From contig NZ_BAABGY010000008.1 of assembly GCF_039541815.1 (NCBI RefSeq), positions 372,001 through 436,000 on the forward strand: DNA of 64,000 nucleotides, in the 5' to 3' direction. Below, in pieces: positions 34,201 to 42,473 of this stretch. Each line of letters begins with the position of its first letter. The stretch's first letter is position 1. The DNA comes from Flavisolibacter amylovorans. Lineage in GTDB: Bacteria > Bacteroidota > Bacteroidia > Chitinophagales > Chitinophagaceae. The notes below the pieces were generated by a model. That model had not been told where the DNA came from. It saw nothing but the letters and a program-made list of their open reading frames with translations, and made no database searches. Position numbers and translations under genes: made by a program.

Positions 34201-37200
34201 GATCAACAATTTCGGTACGTCGAATACGCTGCCTGCGGGATCGCTGCTGGATAATTTCAGGGTGTATGGTCGTGTACTTAGCGATGCGGAAGTAAGCGCG
34301 CTCAACTATTGCCCCGAGACGCCCTCCTGCACGGGCACCAGCGTTGCGCGCACCTTCACCATCACCGTGAACCCGGTGCAGGACGCGACGGTATCCTATG
34401 GCGCCGACATCCTGTGTCCCTCCGGCACCGCCACGCCCACAATCACCGGCGTCAGCGGCGGCACGTTCTCGGCGCCTGCCGGCGTATCGATCAACCCGGC
34501 CACCGGTGTGCTCGACCTGGGCGCGTCGACGCCGGGCACCTACACCATTTCCTATACCGTTCCCGCGCTGGCGCCCTGCACTTCGAAGGTGGTGACCACA
34601 TCGGTCGTGATCGGCCAGGCGGCCGTGCTGAATCAGCCCGCGGATGTCGTGGCCTGCGGCGGCAGCACGGTGGCCCCGGCCGCCTTCAGCAGCAATTCGA
34701 GCAGCTCGGTCACCTACACCTGGACGAACTCCAACCCGGTGATCGGGCTCGCGGCCTCGGGCTCGGGCAACCTGCCCTCGTTTACCGCGGCCAACAGCGG
34801 AACTTCCCCCGTTACGGCCACCATCACGGTAACGCCCACTTCGGTAGCGGCCAACCCGCCGGTGCCCGATGTGCTGCTCTACACCTTCGAAGGCAGCGGT
34901 ACCTCGGTGCCGAACGGCGCCACCGCGCCGCCCTCGGGCACCACCAATGCCACGATCGTAGGCAGTCATACGCAAGGAGTGGCAGGCGTCTGCGGCAACG
35001 CGCTGCAGATCGCCGGCACTTCGAGCGGCAACTACCTCAACACCGGCTGGGCCACCAGCCTGCCGTCCACGGGATGGACGGTTTCATTCCAGACCGTCAA
35101 CTTCCCCTCTTTCGACCTCAGCGATGTTGGTGCCTATTACCTGTTCGGTGACAATACCGGCTCCGGTATGCGCTGCTTCGCCAACGGTGCCGCCAACCCC
35201 GGAAACGAGACCGGGAACCTCCTGCTCCGCATCAGCGGCTTCAGCGACATAAAGGTGCCCGGCGGCGGCGCCACCGGCTCCCATGTCGTTACGTTCGTAG
35301 CCGACCCCGCGGCCGGCAATGTGAAAGCCTATGTAGACGGTACGCTGGTGAACACGGTATCGCAAAGCAATTTTTCAGTATCCGGCAGCGGCCCCTTCCG
35401 GGTGGGTGGGTACAGCGGCCAGAACGGCCTGCCCGCCGGCACGCTGCTCGATAACTTCCGGGTCTACAAGCGTGCCCTGAGTGCCGCCGAAGTGGCTTCC
35501 CTGAATTATTGCCCCGGGGCCCTGACCTGTGCCGGCACGGGTACGCCGAAGACCTTTACCATTACGGTGAAGCCGAAGGCGGGCGTCAATGCCGTAGCGA
35601 GCGCGGTGTATTGCACCGGCAGCGCCGTTGCGGCCACCCCGCTCACCGCCCCGGCGGCAGGCACTACGTTCACCTGGACGAACAGCAACCCGGCGATCGG
35701 CCTTGCGGCCTCCGGCACCGGCGACATCCCGGCATTCACCGCCACCAACAGCGGCAGCAGCGCCATCAGTGCCACGATCTCCGTGACGCCGTCGCTCGGC
35801 GACTGCGTGGGCACTCCTTACCAGTTCACCCGCTTCGTGGAGCCGGCACTCAGCGTGCCCGTCGTGAGCGATGTGACGCTTTGCGCCGGCAGCAGCAGCC
35901 CCGCGATCTCCCTGGGCAGCAATGCCTTTACCACCTATGCCTGGACGAACCCGAACCCGGCGATCGGCCTTGCAGCCACCGGCTTGGGCACCATCCCGGC
36001 ATTCACGGCCACCAATACCACGTTTGCCCCGATGAGTGCCGGTGTAACGGTAGCCGCGCGGTATACCGGTTTCCAGTACACGACCTATACGACGCATGCC
36101 GGCACCGGCAGCACGTCTCAGTACGGGATCGCGCCCAACAACGCCGCTGATTTCGACGCCCTTTTCAATTCCGGCAACAGCCATACGACCGTGTATGCAA
36201 CGGGTACGGCCAACCCGTCGAGCCTGCTCAATTTCGGCAGCCGCAGCGTGCTCGATGCGGCAGGCGTGCAAATGCCATCGAGTGGGGATTACTTCGGCCT
36301 CGAGATCGTGGGCACCTTCACCCCCGTGGAAACGGGCACCTACCGGTTCGGGATCACGGGCGACGATGCCGTGGAGCTTTCCCTCGATGGTACGGTGCTG
36401 ATCGCGTATTACGGGGCACACGGCGCGGGGCATTACGAAGAAGCCAATATCAACCTCGTGGCAGGCACCCCGTATCGCATGCGGGTGCGGATGCAGGACT
36501 ATGCCGGCGGCGAGGCGTTGCGCGTAGACTGGAAGCGTCCCTCCCTGAACTACTATTTCCCCCATGCCGACGAAATGTATTCCAGCTGTGCCACGCCCGA
36601 CACGTTCCACATTACCGTGAACCCGCTGCCGAAGGCCACGTTCAGCTACGAGCCGCTGCCGCTCTGTGCCTCGGGCACGGTAGCGCCCCTCTTCGAAGGC
36701 AGCACCGGCGGCACCTTTACGGCACCGGCAGGCGTCGTGATCGACCCGTCCACCGGCGTCGTGAACCTTTCGGCCTCCACACCCGGTAGCTATACGGTGA
36801 CGTACACCACGAATGCTGCCGACGCCTGCACGCCGCAGGCAGTAGCGGAAGCCGCGCTCATCATCAATGCGCTCCCGGCGATCGCCACCCCGGCCAGCAT
36901 CAGCACCTGCAACGGTGTGCTGCTGACGCCAGGCGCCTTTACCGGTACCGGCCTTGATTACACCTGGACCAACAGCAACCCCGCGATCGGGCTCGATGCC
37001 TCCGGCTACGGCGACCTGCCGGCAGTTACCGCTGTGAACACCGGTACCTCGGACGCCACAGCCACCATCACCGTCACGGCGATGTCGCAGGAGACGGGAT
37101 GTGAAAGCGCCCCGGTCACGTTCACCATTACGGTGCGCCCGACGCCGGCCGCCACGATCACTTATGCCGCATCGCCTTACTACATTGGCGCCGGCACTGC

Positions 37201-39253
37201 ATCCGTGACCCAAAGCGGTACCACGGGCGGGGTATACAGTTCCACGCCGGGACTCGTGATCGACGCCGCCACGGGCAGCATCGACCTCGCGGCTTCCACG
37301 GCCGGTAGTTATACGGTAACGTACACCGTTCCGGCCACTTCTTCCTGCGCGGCATTCTCGACAACCACGACCGTGCAGCTCATCGAGTTTGCCGCCGTCA
37401 TCACCTACACCGGATCGCCCTACTGCGGCAGCACGGGCACGGCTACGGTGACGCGCACCGGCGCCTCGGGAGGCACCTACAGCGCCCTGCCTGCCGGGCT
37501 GGTGATCAATGCGGCGACCGGTGCGATCGACCTCGCCCTCTCTGCAGCAGGCACCTATACGGTACGCTATAGCTACGGCAGTACGTTCACGGAGGCCACG
37601 GTGAGCATCCGCCCCACGACCTATATCAACGCGCAATCCAACGAGGTTTTCTGTGCCGGCAGCCAGACAGCACCTCTGACCTTCAGCGGCGCGCACGGCT
37701 TCACGTTCGGGTGGACGGCGTCGGACCCCAGTATCGGCTTGCCGGCCTCGGGTACCGGCGGGATCAACGCCTTCACGGCGGTCAACACCGGTACTTCTAC
37801 GGTACAGTCGACCATTACCGTCACTGCCTATGGCGGCACGGGCTGCGCTACCAAGCGGATGGCATTCCGCTATTCCGTGAAGCCGGTGCCGGTACTCACG
37901 GCCATTGCCAACCAGGCACTCTGCGCAGGAAGCCCGTCGGCCGCCGTGACCTTTACGAGCTCGCTGTCGACGGCTAGCTATGCATGGACCAACAGCAACA
38001 CGGCCACCGGCCTCGCGGCTTCCGGAACCGGCAACATCGCCTCGTTTACCGCCGCCAACAGTACCGGCAGCACCCAGGTGTCGGCTGTGACCGTTACGCC
38101 CACCGCGTCGGGCTGCGCCGGCACGCCCGCGAGCTTCAGCATCTCGGTGTCGCCGGCGGCCGGCAGCATCGCCTATCCTTCGGCAACCTACTGCCAGACG
38201 GGCACGGCCACACCGGTGCTCTCGGGCGGCACGGGCGGCATCTTCAGCGCCAGCCCGGCAGGCCTGGTGATCGATGCGGCCACAGGCGTCATCAACCTCG
38301 CTACGTCGGCTACGGGCACCTATACGGTGAGCTACGAGGTAACCGGCGCCGCAGCCTGCGGCGGTGCAGCCACCACCACGGTCTCTGTACGGTCGGCGCT
38401 CTCGAGCATCGGCAACATGGTGTTGTGCAACGGGGTTACGACGGCGGCGATCCCGCTCAACGGCGTATCGGGTTCTTACAGCTGGACGCTCACGGGCTCG
38501 GCTGTGGGCCTCGCTGCCGGCACGGGCACCACCATTCCCTCGTTCACCGCTACCAACAGCGGTAACGCGCCGATCTATGCCATGGTATCGGTTAGCCCGA
38601 TCGGAGGCGGAACCGGTGGCTGCACCGATAAAGTGACCACCTTCCGCATTACGGTGAACCCGACGCCCACGGTCAATACCATCGCTTCGCAGACCGGTCT
38701 TTGCCCGGGCATGATGACCAATGCCGTCACCTTCTCCGGCAACATGACATCGGGCGTGACCTATAACTGGACGAATACCGAAACGCGCATCGGCCTCGCT
38801 GGCCGCGGCACTACCCATATCGCTTCCTTCAGTGCGCTCAACCCCACCAGCGGCACGCTAACGGCCAACGTCACGGTAACACCGATCGCCAACAAGTGCA
38901 CCGGCATCGCGAAGACGTTCAGTATCTCGGTGGGCAGCTGCGTCACCCGCACCTCCGGCACACCGGGCGCGGTGAAGCGCGCAACGGAAGAAGAGCCGGT
39001 GTTGTCCGACGAGGTGATCGTAGGTCCGAATCCCACGCAGGGGCGGCTCCAGATCCGCTACCGCGGCAGGGGAGCGGGTCCCTTCACGGTGCAGCTCACG
39101 AGCGCGCTCGGCCAGGTGATCCTGCGCCCCGCCACCTTCACCGGCACTACCTACAGCATGGACCTCACCGGCCTCACCTCCGGGGTATACCTGCTGCAGT
39201 TCACGGCGCCCGGGATGAAGCGGGCGATGGTCAGCCGGATCGTGAAGCTTTGA
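28262..39253 (+). CDS. Giant modular secreted protein (3663 residues) with T9SS sorting domain
   Basis: The largest gene of the window. ATG 28262 gives a good signal peptide (LFPLSARFCLLLLCLLAAGA). After a unique N-terminal beta domain (about 36-310) come three SprB-like repeats (about 320-556; for example SCFGGTNGSL, GTYSVTVTDGRGC). The bulk consists of about 16 PKD-like modules with the core WTNSNPAIGLAASGTG...FTATN, interleaved with about nine modules of the type YCPSGTATP...GGTFSAPAG...GTYTVTYT. Three LamG-like lectin domains lie near 990-1200, 1810-2020 and 2200-2425, each starting LFYNFEGSG or LYTFEGSG. A PA14 domain lies near 2613-2780. The last ~80 residues (VGPNPTQGRLQIRYRG on) are a T9SS type A tail. 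Likely a surface adhesin or glycan-binding filament. Lysine is rare, as in other T9SS adhesins. Confidence 0.93.
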   Translation: MHPAYVARPLCRLFPLSARFCLLLLCLLAAGALRAQSGTADGVYDYRDVGAAGSAGTGMKSLNDKFAVSDAFVADAGGTPSLGAGNVLYMANPGPGSLLTGTIRAAGGAVCATFSLRDMSFSNYSGGEFESISVTLYGYWGNTIAQHSFMMPNYMLAAGARTSLSAMPFSTPWPASGYDGVSRIELSWRYGHMGVAGNLVFWDMTIANVSNSVPAGTAVGALSASSFCPGAPITVPYTAGGFSTGNVFTAQLSDASGSFAAPVTLGSVTSTASGVLTGLIPAGTTPGGGYRIRIVGSNPSFTPDTDNGSNLTVYAPPAAPFLSAGHVSCFGGTNGSLQANMGPAGMPGGEIYTYLWSNGATGAGISGLSAGTYSVTVTDGRGCTASGSSSITQPAAALTATAVATGVSCYGGSNGAIDVSVSGGTAPYTVVWQDAAGGPAMPGMIAEDRSNLAAGTYSATITDANGCNTALSVTVGQPAAVLSVSALATPVTCFGDTDGAVDLTVTGGTAPYSYSWSDSVATEDRSGLPAGLYSVTVTDAQGCTAGAMAPVASPVLPVVDSIPSRELCAGTWVPTAFFTGNAATYQWTNSNPATGFAASGADSIAAFTAVNTDTVARISTVTVIPVTNGCAGAARTFTISVHPAPSVDPIADQSLCAGAASAAVTFSSPVAGTSFLWSNNNTGIGLAAGNGMGHLPSFTALNATDTTQTATLTVIASTARCLGSTRTFSYRVHPVPVVDSVANVPLCAGSNSNIVVFSGPVPNTTYSWTNNNTSIGLAASGAGHIASFVPVNSGTAPVSATVTVTPATSFCTGAARSFAFIVNPKPAAFFSYPAVAYCAADSTAPTLTGTAGGVFTATAGCIVNPFTGVVDLATSTQGMHTITYNSVALFPCTPATATAIIFVRSVPQVTGTSDLVACNGQAFVAPAFTGTDSSTATYTWSNSNPAIGLPAGGTGNLPMFTPVAPTAPQTATITVIASKRTTTGGATPEVLFYNFEGSGKTVVNEASAPPSGTASTSIIGSMRQATPGICGKALTGAGGSSLTNYFNTGWAPSLPSTGWTVSFKTSNIPQVRDTTYYVFGDVNVGGFRCLTGSASGKGAWILRGGFTDVVATGGAASGTRTTTFVYDATARVIKAYVDGVLVNTVAQSSVTVSGARLKIGGYSNSLSLPKGALVDNFRVYSRSLSAAEVLALNDCVSDLTCTGTPKTITLTVNPVPNVAAVANLVYCNGATTDSIPFAGTIDGATYTWTNSNPGIGLAAAGTGTLPSFTAINDTTEARSATITVTPYFGNCSGAPVTFTITVNPSQAATLSYPSAGFCASGSAVATLTGNTGGSFSADAGLALDAQTGNIDLGASAPGSYTVTYTGPTVTGCTPASASAVVTVLAIPTAQADSFTLCADVPATLPAFTGTGTSYNWINNDPSIGLPASGTGDLPVFTPLNAGNSPVSAAITVTPVSGYLVGADSLYCVGTPVDIVLTIKPAAVPTSISYDAAPYCPSGTATPQFAGVAGGFYTGEAGLMIDAATGIVDLAASAPGTYTVTYTPPSDWSCTAADTALIVILPTLVADAIADTTVCAGTSVQLPAFAGTGSSYTWTNTDMSIGLADAGTGDLPAFTATNSGTSPATAIVTVTPQGNGCPVTPVTFSITVNPVFSAAITYGDANFCQTGTATPTMTGTPGGTWSAPAGVAIDALSGLVNLAASTPGIYTVSYTVPAFAPCAAMVATATIVIAKLPEVTQPADIVVCTGTSVAPAAFSATQGATLSWTNATPAIGLAASGTGNLPSFTATNSGTAPLTATITVTAATTATTVPVPDILYYTFEGSGTSVPNLASAPPAGTATATISGPTQGVAGTCGNALQSVGGGSSGSNMVSTGWNINLPGTGWTISFLTANISNLSTIGYVFGDADITRFRCFANGAAGNGNFILRGNDIADVLVTGAVSGTHVITFVADPSVGKIKAYVDGVLVNSVSQSNIAIGGGAFTINNFGTSNTLPAGSLLDNFRVYGRVLSDAEVSALNYCPETPSCTGTSVARTFTITVNPVQDATVSYGADILCPSGTATPTITGVSGGTFSAPAGVSINPATGVLDLGASTPGTYTISYTVPALAPCTSKVVTTSVVIGQAAVLNQPADVVACGGSTVAPAAFSSNSSSSVTYTWTNSNPVIGLAASGSGNLPSFTAANSGTSPVTATITVTPTSVAANPPVPDVLLYTFEGSGTSVPNGATAPPSGTTNATIVGSHTQGVAGVCGNALQIAGTSSGNYLNTGWATSLPSTGWTVSFQTVNFPSFDLSDVGAYYLFGDNTGSGMRCFANGAANPGNETGNLLLRISGFSDIKVPGGGATGSHVVTFVADPAAGNVKAYVDGTLVNTVSQSNFSVSGSGPFRVGGYSGQNGLPAGTLLDNFRVYKRALSAAEVASLNYCPGALTCAGTGTPKTFTITVKPKAGVNAVASAVYCTGSAVAATPLTAPAAGTTFTWTNSNPAIGLAASGTGDIPAFTATNSGSSAISATISVTPSLGDCVGTPYQFTRFVEPALSVPVVSDVTLCAGSSSPAISLGSNAFTTYAWTNPNPAIGLAATGLGTIPAFTATNTTFAPMSAGVTVAARYTGFQYTTYTTHAGTGSTSQYGIAPNNAADFDALFNSGNSHTTVYATGTANPSSLLNFGSRSVLDAAGVQMPSSGDYFGLEIVGTFTPVETGTYRFGITGDDAVELSLDGTVLIAYYGAHGAGHYEEANINLVAGTPYRMRVRMQDYAGGEALRVDWKRPSLNYYFPHADEMYSSCATPDTFHITVNPLPKATFSYEPLPLCASGTVAPLFEGSTGGTFTAPAGVVIDPSTGVVNLSASTPGSYTVTYTTNAADACTPQAVAEAALIINALPAIATPASISTCNGVLLTPGAFTGTGLDYTWTNSNPAIGLDASGYGDLPAVTAVNTGTSDATATITVTAMSQETGCESAPVTFTITVRPTPAATITYAASPYYIGAGTASVTQSGTTGGVYSSTPGLVIDAATGSIDLAASTAGSYTVTYTVPATSSCAAFSTTTTVQLIEFAAVITYTGSPYCGSTGTATVTRTGASGGTYSALPAGLVINAATGAIDLALSAAGTYTVRYSYGSTFTEATVSIRPTTYINAQSNEVFCAGSQTAPLTFSGAHGFTFGWTASDPSIGLPASGTGGINAFTAVNTGTSTVQSTITVTAYGGTGCATKRMAFRYSVKPVPVLTAIANQALCAGSPSAAVTFTSSLSTASYAWTNSNTATGLAASGTGNIASFTAANSTGSTQVSAVTVTPTASGCAGTPASFSISVSPAAGSIAYPSATYCQTGTATPVLSGGTGGIFSASPAGLVIDAATGVINLATSATGTYTVSYEVTGAAACGGAATTTVSVRSALSSIGNMVLCNGVTTAAIPLNGVSGSYSWTLTGSAVGLAAGTGTTIPSFTATNSGNAPIYAMVSVSPIGGGTGGCTDKVTTFRITVNPTPTVNTIASQTGLCPGMMTNAVTFSGNMTSGVTYNWTNTETRIGLAGRGTTHIASFSALNPTSGTLTANVTVTPIANKCTGIAKTFSISVGSCVTRTSGTPGAVKRATEEEPVLSDEVIVGPNPTQGRLQIRYRGRGAGPFTVQLTSALGQVILRPATFTGTTYSMDLTGLTSGVYLLQFTAPGMKRAMVSRIVKL

Positions 39254-39281
39254 TCTGCCTGCGCGCGCAGAAAACAACGAA

Positions 39282-39307
39282 GGCCGCTCCCAGGGAGCGG
39301 CCTTTTT
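39282..39307 (+). terminator. Rho-independent terminator of the giant gene
   Basis: Nine-base stem GGCCGCTCC (39282-39290) and GGAGCGGCC (39294-39302), CAG loop, then TTTTT. Confidence 0.92.
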
Positions 39308-39409
39308 CGTGCGCCGGTGCGGTCGGTGCCGTGCCCGGGCAATGATTTAATTCGTAACATAGCAGCCCGCCCGTGCCCGCTTGAGCAGGTGCCGGCTACA
39401 TTGATCTTT

Positions 39410-40069
39410 ATGAAACAATTCCTTTCGCTCCTGCTCCTGCTCGCCTTGTGCTCCGGCGCGGATGCCCAAACGGCCCCGGCCTTCTGGTCCGATATCGTCG
39501 CTTTTAAAAAACAGGATTCTGCAGGGCCCGCGCCGGCCCGTCCCATTCTGTTTGTAGGCTCTTCGTCGTTTACCCGCTGGACCGACCTGCAACAGTATTT
39601 CCCCGGTTACCCGGTGCTGAACCGCGGCTTCGGCGGGTCTACGCTGAAGGACGTGATCCGGTACAGTTACGATGTCGTTCTGCCCTACCGGCCGAAGCAG
39701 GTGCTGGTATACTGCGGCGAGAACGACCTCGCATCGGCGGACAGTATTTCTGCGGAGGAGGTGACGCTGCGCTTCCGGACCCTGTTCGGCATCATCCGCA
39801 CCAACCTGCCCGACGCACACATCGCTTTCGTATCGATCAAGCCGAGTCCTTCCCGGGCGTCGATCCAACCCAAGGTGCGCGCCGCCAATGCCGCCATCCG
39901 GAAGTTCCTGAAGAGGCATCGACGCACTGCGTTTATTGATATCTACGACGCGATGCTGGATGCCAACGGCAACATGCGTGCGTCGCTGTACGTCGCCGAC
40001 CGGCTCCACATGACGCCTGAGGGCTATGCCATCTGGCAACGCATCATCGGGCCCCACCTGCTGAAGTGA
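39410..40069 (+). CDS. SGNH/GDSL-family hydrolase, exported
   Basis: A 219-residue exported esterase-type enzyme. ATG 39410 starts a signal peptide (KQFLSLLLLLALCSGADAQ). The four SGNH blocks are visible: I, FVGSSSFTRW (nucleophile serine); II, NRGFGGST (glycine); III, YCGENDLA (asparagine); V, DRLHMTPEGY (Asp-His). The spacing matches the platelet-activating-factor acetylhydrolase-like subgroup common in Bacteroidota. It probably removes acetyl or other acyl groups from a sugar or lipid in the periplasm. It stands alone after the giant gene's terminator. Confidence 0.92.
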   Translation: MKQFLSLLLLLALCSGADAQTAPAFWSDIVAFKKQDSAGPAPARPILFVGSSSFTRWTDLQQYFPGYPVLNRGFGGSTLKDVIRYSYDVVLPYRPKQVLVYCGENDLASADSISAEEVTLRFRTLFGIIRTNLPDAHIAFVSIKPSPSRASIQPKVRAANAAIRKFLKRHRRTAFIDIYDAMLDANGNMRASLYVADRLHMTPEGYAIWQRIIGPHLLK

Positions 40070-40075
40070 TCGCAG

Positions 40076-40132
40076 ATCTGTGATCGAGGATCTGGGATCT
40101 CGGATTTCAAATTTTTGATTTCGGATTTCAGA
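40076..40132. repeat. Simple ATCTG/ATTTC repeat tract
   Basis: Degenerate tandem units of GATCTGGGATCT and GATTTCGGATTTCAGATTT. AT-rich and unlike its surroundings. A related tract with GATCTGGGATCT lies at 47507-47537. Such tracts are common between genes in this phylum. Confidence 0.6.
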
Positions 40133-40245
40133 TTTAGCTGGGGCAGGCCCGGTGCGTCCGGATTTAGGGCAACTGAACTAGGTGTAGCAAGCTGGCGTCG
40201 CTAACGTTTACAAGTAGACCAATAGACAAATAGACCTTCTGTTTT

Positions 40246-41505
40246 ATGAGATACCTCCGCGTGCTCTATATCCAGGTCCTGATCGCGATCGTGCTGGGCG
40301 TTGCCGCCGGCGCGCTGCTGCGGAACGACTATCCCGGTTTTGCGCCGGCGATGAAGCTCGTTTCGGAAACCTTCATCAACATGATCCGCATGGTGATCGC
40401 ACCGGTGATCTTCCTCACCGTGGTATCGGGCATCGCGGGGGCGGGCTCGCTGAAGCAGGTGGGACGCGTGGGCCTGAAGGCGCTGATCTATTTCGAGGTG
40501 GTCACCACGATCGCGTTGGTCATCGGGCTCGTTACGGCCAACCTGGTGCGCCCGGGTGCGGGCGTGGCCCTGCCTGCCGGTACCGCTTCCCCGCAGGTGT
40601 CCGACCTTTCGAAGCAGGCAGCAACGGTAGACTGGGGCGCCTTCTTCGCGCACATCGTGCCGGCCAACATCGTGGAGGCGTTTGCGAAGGGCGATATCCT
40701 GCAGGTGCTGTTCTTCTCGGTGCTCTTCGCCATCGGCCTTAAAAAGCTCGGCGCGGCAGGGGCGGGGCTGTTGGCTACGTTCGACCGCCTCAACAAGGTA
40801 TTGTTCAACGTGCTACACATCGTGATGCGGCTCAGCCCGGTGGGCGCCTTCGCAGGCATGGCCTATACCATCGGCAAGTTCGGCTTCGGTACGCTCGCCG
40901 TGCTGGGCAAGCTGCTGCTGACGTTTTACCTCACCGGGCTGCTGTTCATCTTCGTACTCCTTTGGGGCATCTGCCGCTACTACCGCGTGTCGCTCCTGAA
41001 GCTGCTCGGCTACATCAAGGCAGAGATCCTGATCGTGGTCGGCGCGAGCTCGAGCGAGGCCGCCCTGCCTTCGCTGATGGAAAAGCTGACGGCGGCGGGC
41101 TGCGGCAAGGAGGTGGTCGGGCTCGTGGTCCCCACGGGCTACAGCTTCAACCTCGACGGTACCACCATTTACCTGAGCATGAGCATCATCTTCCTGGCAC
41201 AAGTGTTCGGGATCGACCTCTCGCTCGGGCAGCAGCTCACCGTCATCGGTATCCTGCTCCTCACGAGCAAAGGCGCCGCGGGCGTTACCGGGAGCGGCTT
41301 CCTGGTGCTGGCCTCCACGCTTACGGCACTCAACGTGGTCCCCATTGAGGGGCTCGCGCTCCTGATTGGCGTCGACCGCTTCATGAGTGAGGGCCGCGCC
41401 GTCATCAACTTTATCGGGAACTCCGTCGCCGCCGTCGTTATCGCCGCCTCCGAGAACGAGATCGACCGCGAGACGTATTACCGGGTAGTAGAGGGGAAGG
41501 TTTAG
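40246..41505 (+). CDS. dctA: C4-dicarboxylate / Na+(H+) symporter, DctA/GltP (DAACS) family
   Basis: A 419-residue inner-membrane symporter. The N-terminal helix (LRVLYIQVLIAIVLGVAAGA) and FINMIRMVIAPVIFLTVVSG are strongly DctA-like. The re-entrant hairpin sequence GASSSEAALPSLMEKL and the helix-7 motif PTGYSFNLDGTTIY are signatures of the family, and the second hairpin GVTGSGFLVLASTL is intact. The substrate-contacting region near the end (DRFMSEGRAVINFIGNSVAA) is closer to DctA (succinate, fumarate, malate) than to GltP, but aspartate/glutamate transport cannot be excluded. No DctB/DctR sensor is adjacent; regulation is not evident. It is flanked by simple repeats. Confidence 0.92.
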   Translation: MRYLRVLYIQVLIAIVLGVAAGALLRNDYPGFAPAMKLVSETFINMIRMVIAPVIFLTVVSGIAGAGSLKQVGRVGLKALIYFEVVTTIALVIGLVTANLVRPGAGVALPAGTASPQVSDLSKQAATVDWGAFFAHIVPANIVEAFAKGDILQVLFFSVLFAIGLKKLGAAGAGLLATFDRLNKVLFNVLHIVMRLSPVGAFAGMAYTIGKFGFGTLAVLGKLLLTFYLTGLLFIFVLLWGICRYYRVSLLKLLGYIKAEILIVVGASSSEAALPSLMEKLTAAGCGKEVVGLVVPTGYSFNLDGTTIYLSMSIIFLAQVFGIDLSLGQQLTVIGILLLTSKGAAGVTGSGFLVLASTLTALNVVPIEGLALLIGVDRFMSEGRAVINFIGNSVAAVVIAASENEIDRETYYRVVEGKV

Positions 41506-41512
41506 GCGGTTT

Positions 41513-41553
41513 TGGGGGTTTTGAAGGTTTTGGAGGTTTTAGGAGGTTTCGGC
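41513..41553. repeat. GGTTTTGG-type simple repeat
   Basis: Six imperfect units of GGTTTTnGG directly after dctA. A related tract in the opposite orientation lies at 47619-47659. The following bases to about 41690 resemble degraded non-coding sequence and I see no gene there. Confidence 0.6.
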
Positions 41554-41730
41554 ATGGATAGCGATGGAGTTCTTAATCGTACAACGACATCTAATTGGCA
41601 ACATAGAGATGCGGTGGAGGCGAAGTCGAAGAACAAATCCGTCCTGATCTTATAAAATCCGTACAATCTGCGTTCCTTCTCTCCCGGCCCAAGCGGTTGC
41701 CGTTGGCTGAAATTGATGTTGGGTCAATGA

Positions 41731-41752
41731 AAAAGGGGCCGTTGAAGGCCCC
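41731..41752 (-). terminator. Rho-independent terminator
   Basis: Stem GGGGCC (41735-41740) and GGCCCC (41747-41752). On the minus strand it is followed by TTTTT. It ends the 67-residue protein gene. Confidence 0.8.
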
Positions 41753-41790
41753 GTATTTTGGATAGATCGTTTGGGTATTTTTTGCCGCGA

Positions 41791-41994
41791 TCAGGCTGAT
41801 GCGCGCCGGGAGTCGCTTTCACTTAAGGTCCCGATGCGGGCGTTACGCATGCTGATCTCGTACTGCAGGGCTTTCAGGTCACGGTAGAGGTCCCGGGCAA
41901 GCGGACTTGCGCTTTCCCGCTCCAGTTGTTCTTTCTTATCCTCAAGGGAGGCTTTCAGGGTTTCCAGGTCAAGGCCTGCGAATTTGTCGCTCAT
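41791..41994 (-). CDS. Small coiled-coil protein of unknown function (67 residues)
   Basis: A 67-residue protein that is mostly one long amphipathic helix rich in Glu, Lys and Arg (LETLKASLEDKKEQLERE and DLYRDLKALQYEISMRNARI) with a short polar tail. It has an ATG start (41994) and a terminator past its stop, both of which support it. The helix could form a homodimeric coiled coil. No family recognised. It is divergent from another small helical protein (42218-42439); the two share an AT-rich intergenic region. Confidence 0.65.
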   Translation of the reverse strand: MSDKFAGLDLETLKASLEDKKEQLERESASPLARDLYRDLKALQYEISMRNARIGTLSESDSRRASA

Positions 41995-42217
41995 AGTGGG
42001 TTCAGGTTAGACGGTAAAAAAGGACAGGCGTGGCCATCCACTCCCTGTGTTGCATACGCAATTAGGCGTTCTCCCCTAATTGTTAAACAAATTATAATCA
42101 AATTGCATACCAGAGCCGGTATCGCCCGTTTTGGCACGCCGTTCGAAATATCCTCCTTGCTAACTTATTGAAAAACACCATTTTTTACCGGTCTACTGAC
42201 CCAAACCCCGTTTTATT
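41995..42217. other. AT-rich divergent intergenic region with inverted repeats
   Basis: Contains CAATTAGG (42059-42066) and CCTAATTG (42075-42082), a perfect eight-base inverted repeat with an eight-base spacer, then a very AT-rich stretch to about 42107. TTGCATAC occurs at 42050-42057 and again at 42103-42110. Good place for a regulator binding two divergent small genes. Confidence 0.45.
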
Positions 42218-42439
42218 ATGGGACGCATTGAAGAACAAGAGATCACCCGGATGGACCTCGACGGGTTGCAGCTGGAATACGCCCAGGCCCTGTCGGAGTT
42301 GCGCTCGTCGCTGCTCAACGGTACCCCCTGGGAGCAGGTGCAGGAGCACCGTTTCCAGGTCACCACCCTAAGCATCGCGCTGCACCGGCGCCTGCAATCC
42401 GGCAGCCTGGACCCGGCCCAACACCGCAATCGTGGCTGA
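42218..42439 (+). CDS. Small helical protein of unknown function (73 residues)
   Basis: A 73-residue protein from ATG 42218. Two amphipathic helices (LDGLQLEYAQALSELRSSLL and VQEHRFQVTTLSIALHRRLQ) are joined by NGTPWEQ; the N-terminus is acidic and the tail basic. This helical-hairpin layout is compatible with a four-helix bundle dimer. A strong terminator follows. No recognised family. Divergent from the 67-residue coiled-coil protein. Confidence 0.65.
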   Translation: MGRIEEQEITRMDLDGLQLEYAQALSELRSSLLNGTPWEQVQEHRFQVTTLSIALHRRLQSGSLDPAQHRNRG

Positions 42440-42473
42440 GCGCGACCAGCGTGGAATGTATTGCCTCGTGAAC

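Noticed and set aside
35375..38818. A 1147-codon minus-strand open frame under the giant gene (and similar ones at 30710-33157 and 29270-30613)
   Set aside because: They are antisense to a repetitive GC-rich coding gene, with low-complexity Arg/Gly/Ala/His composition, no signal or domain, and no promoter; such shadows are expected in GC-rich DNA with third-position bias.
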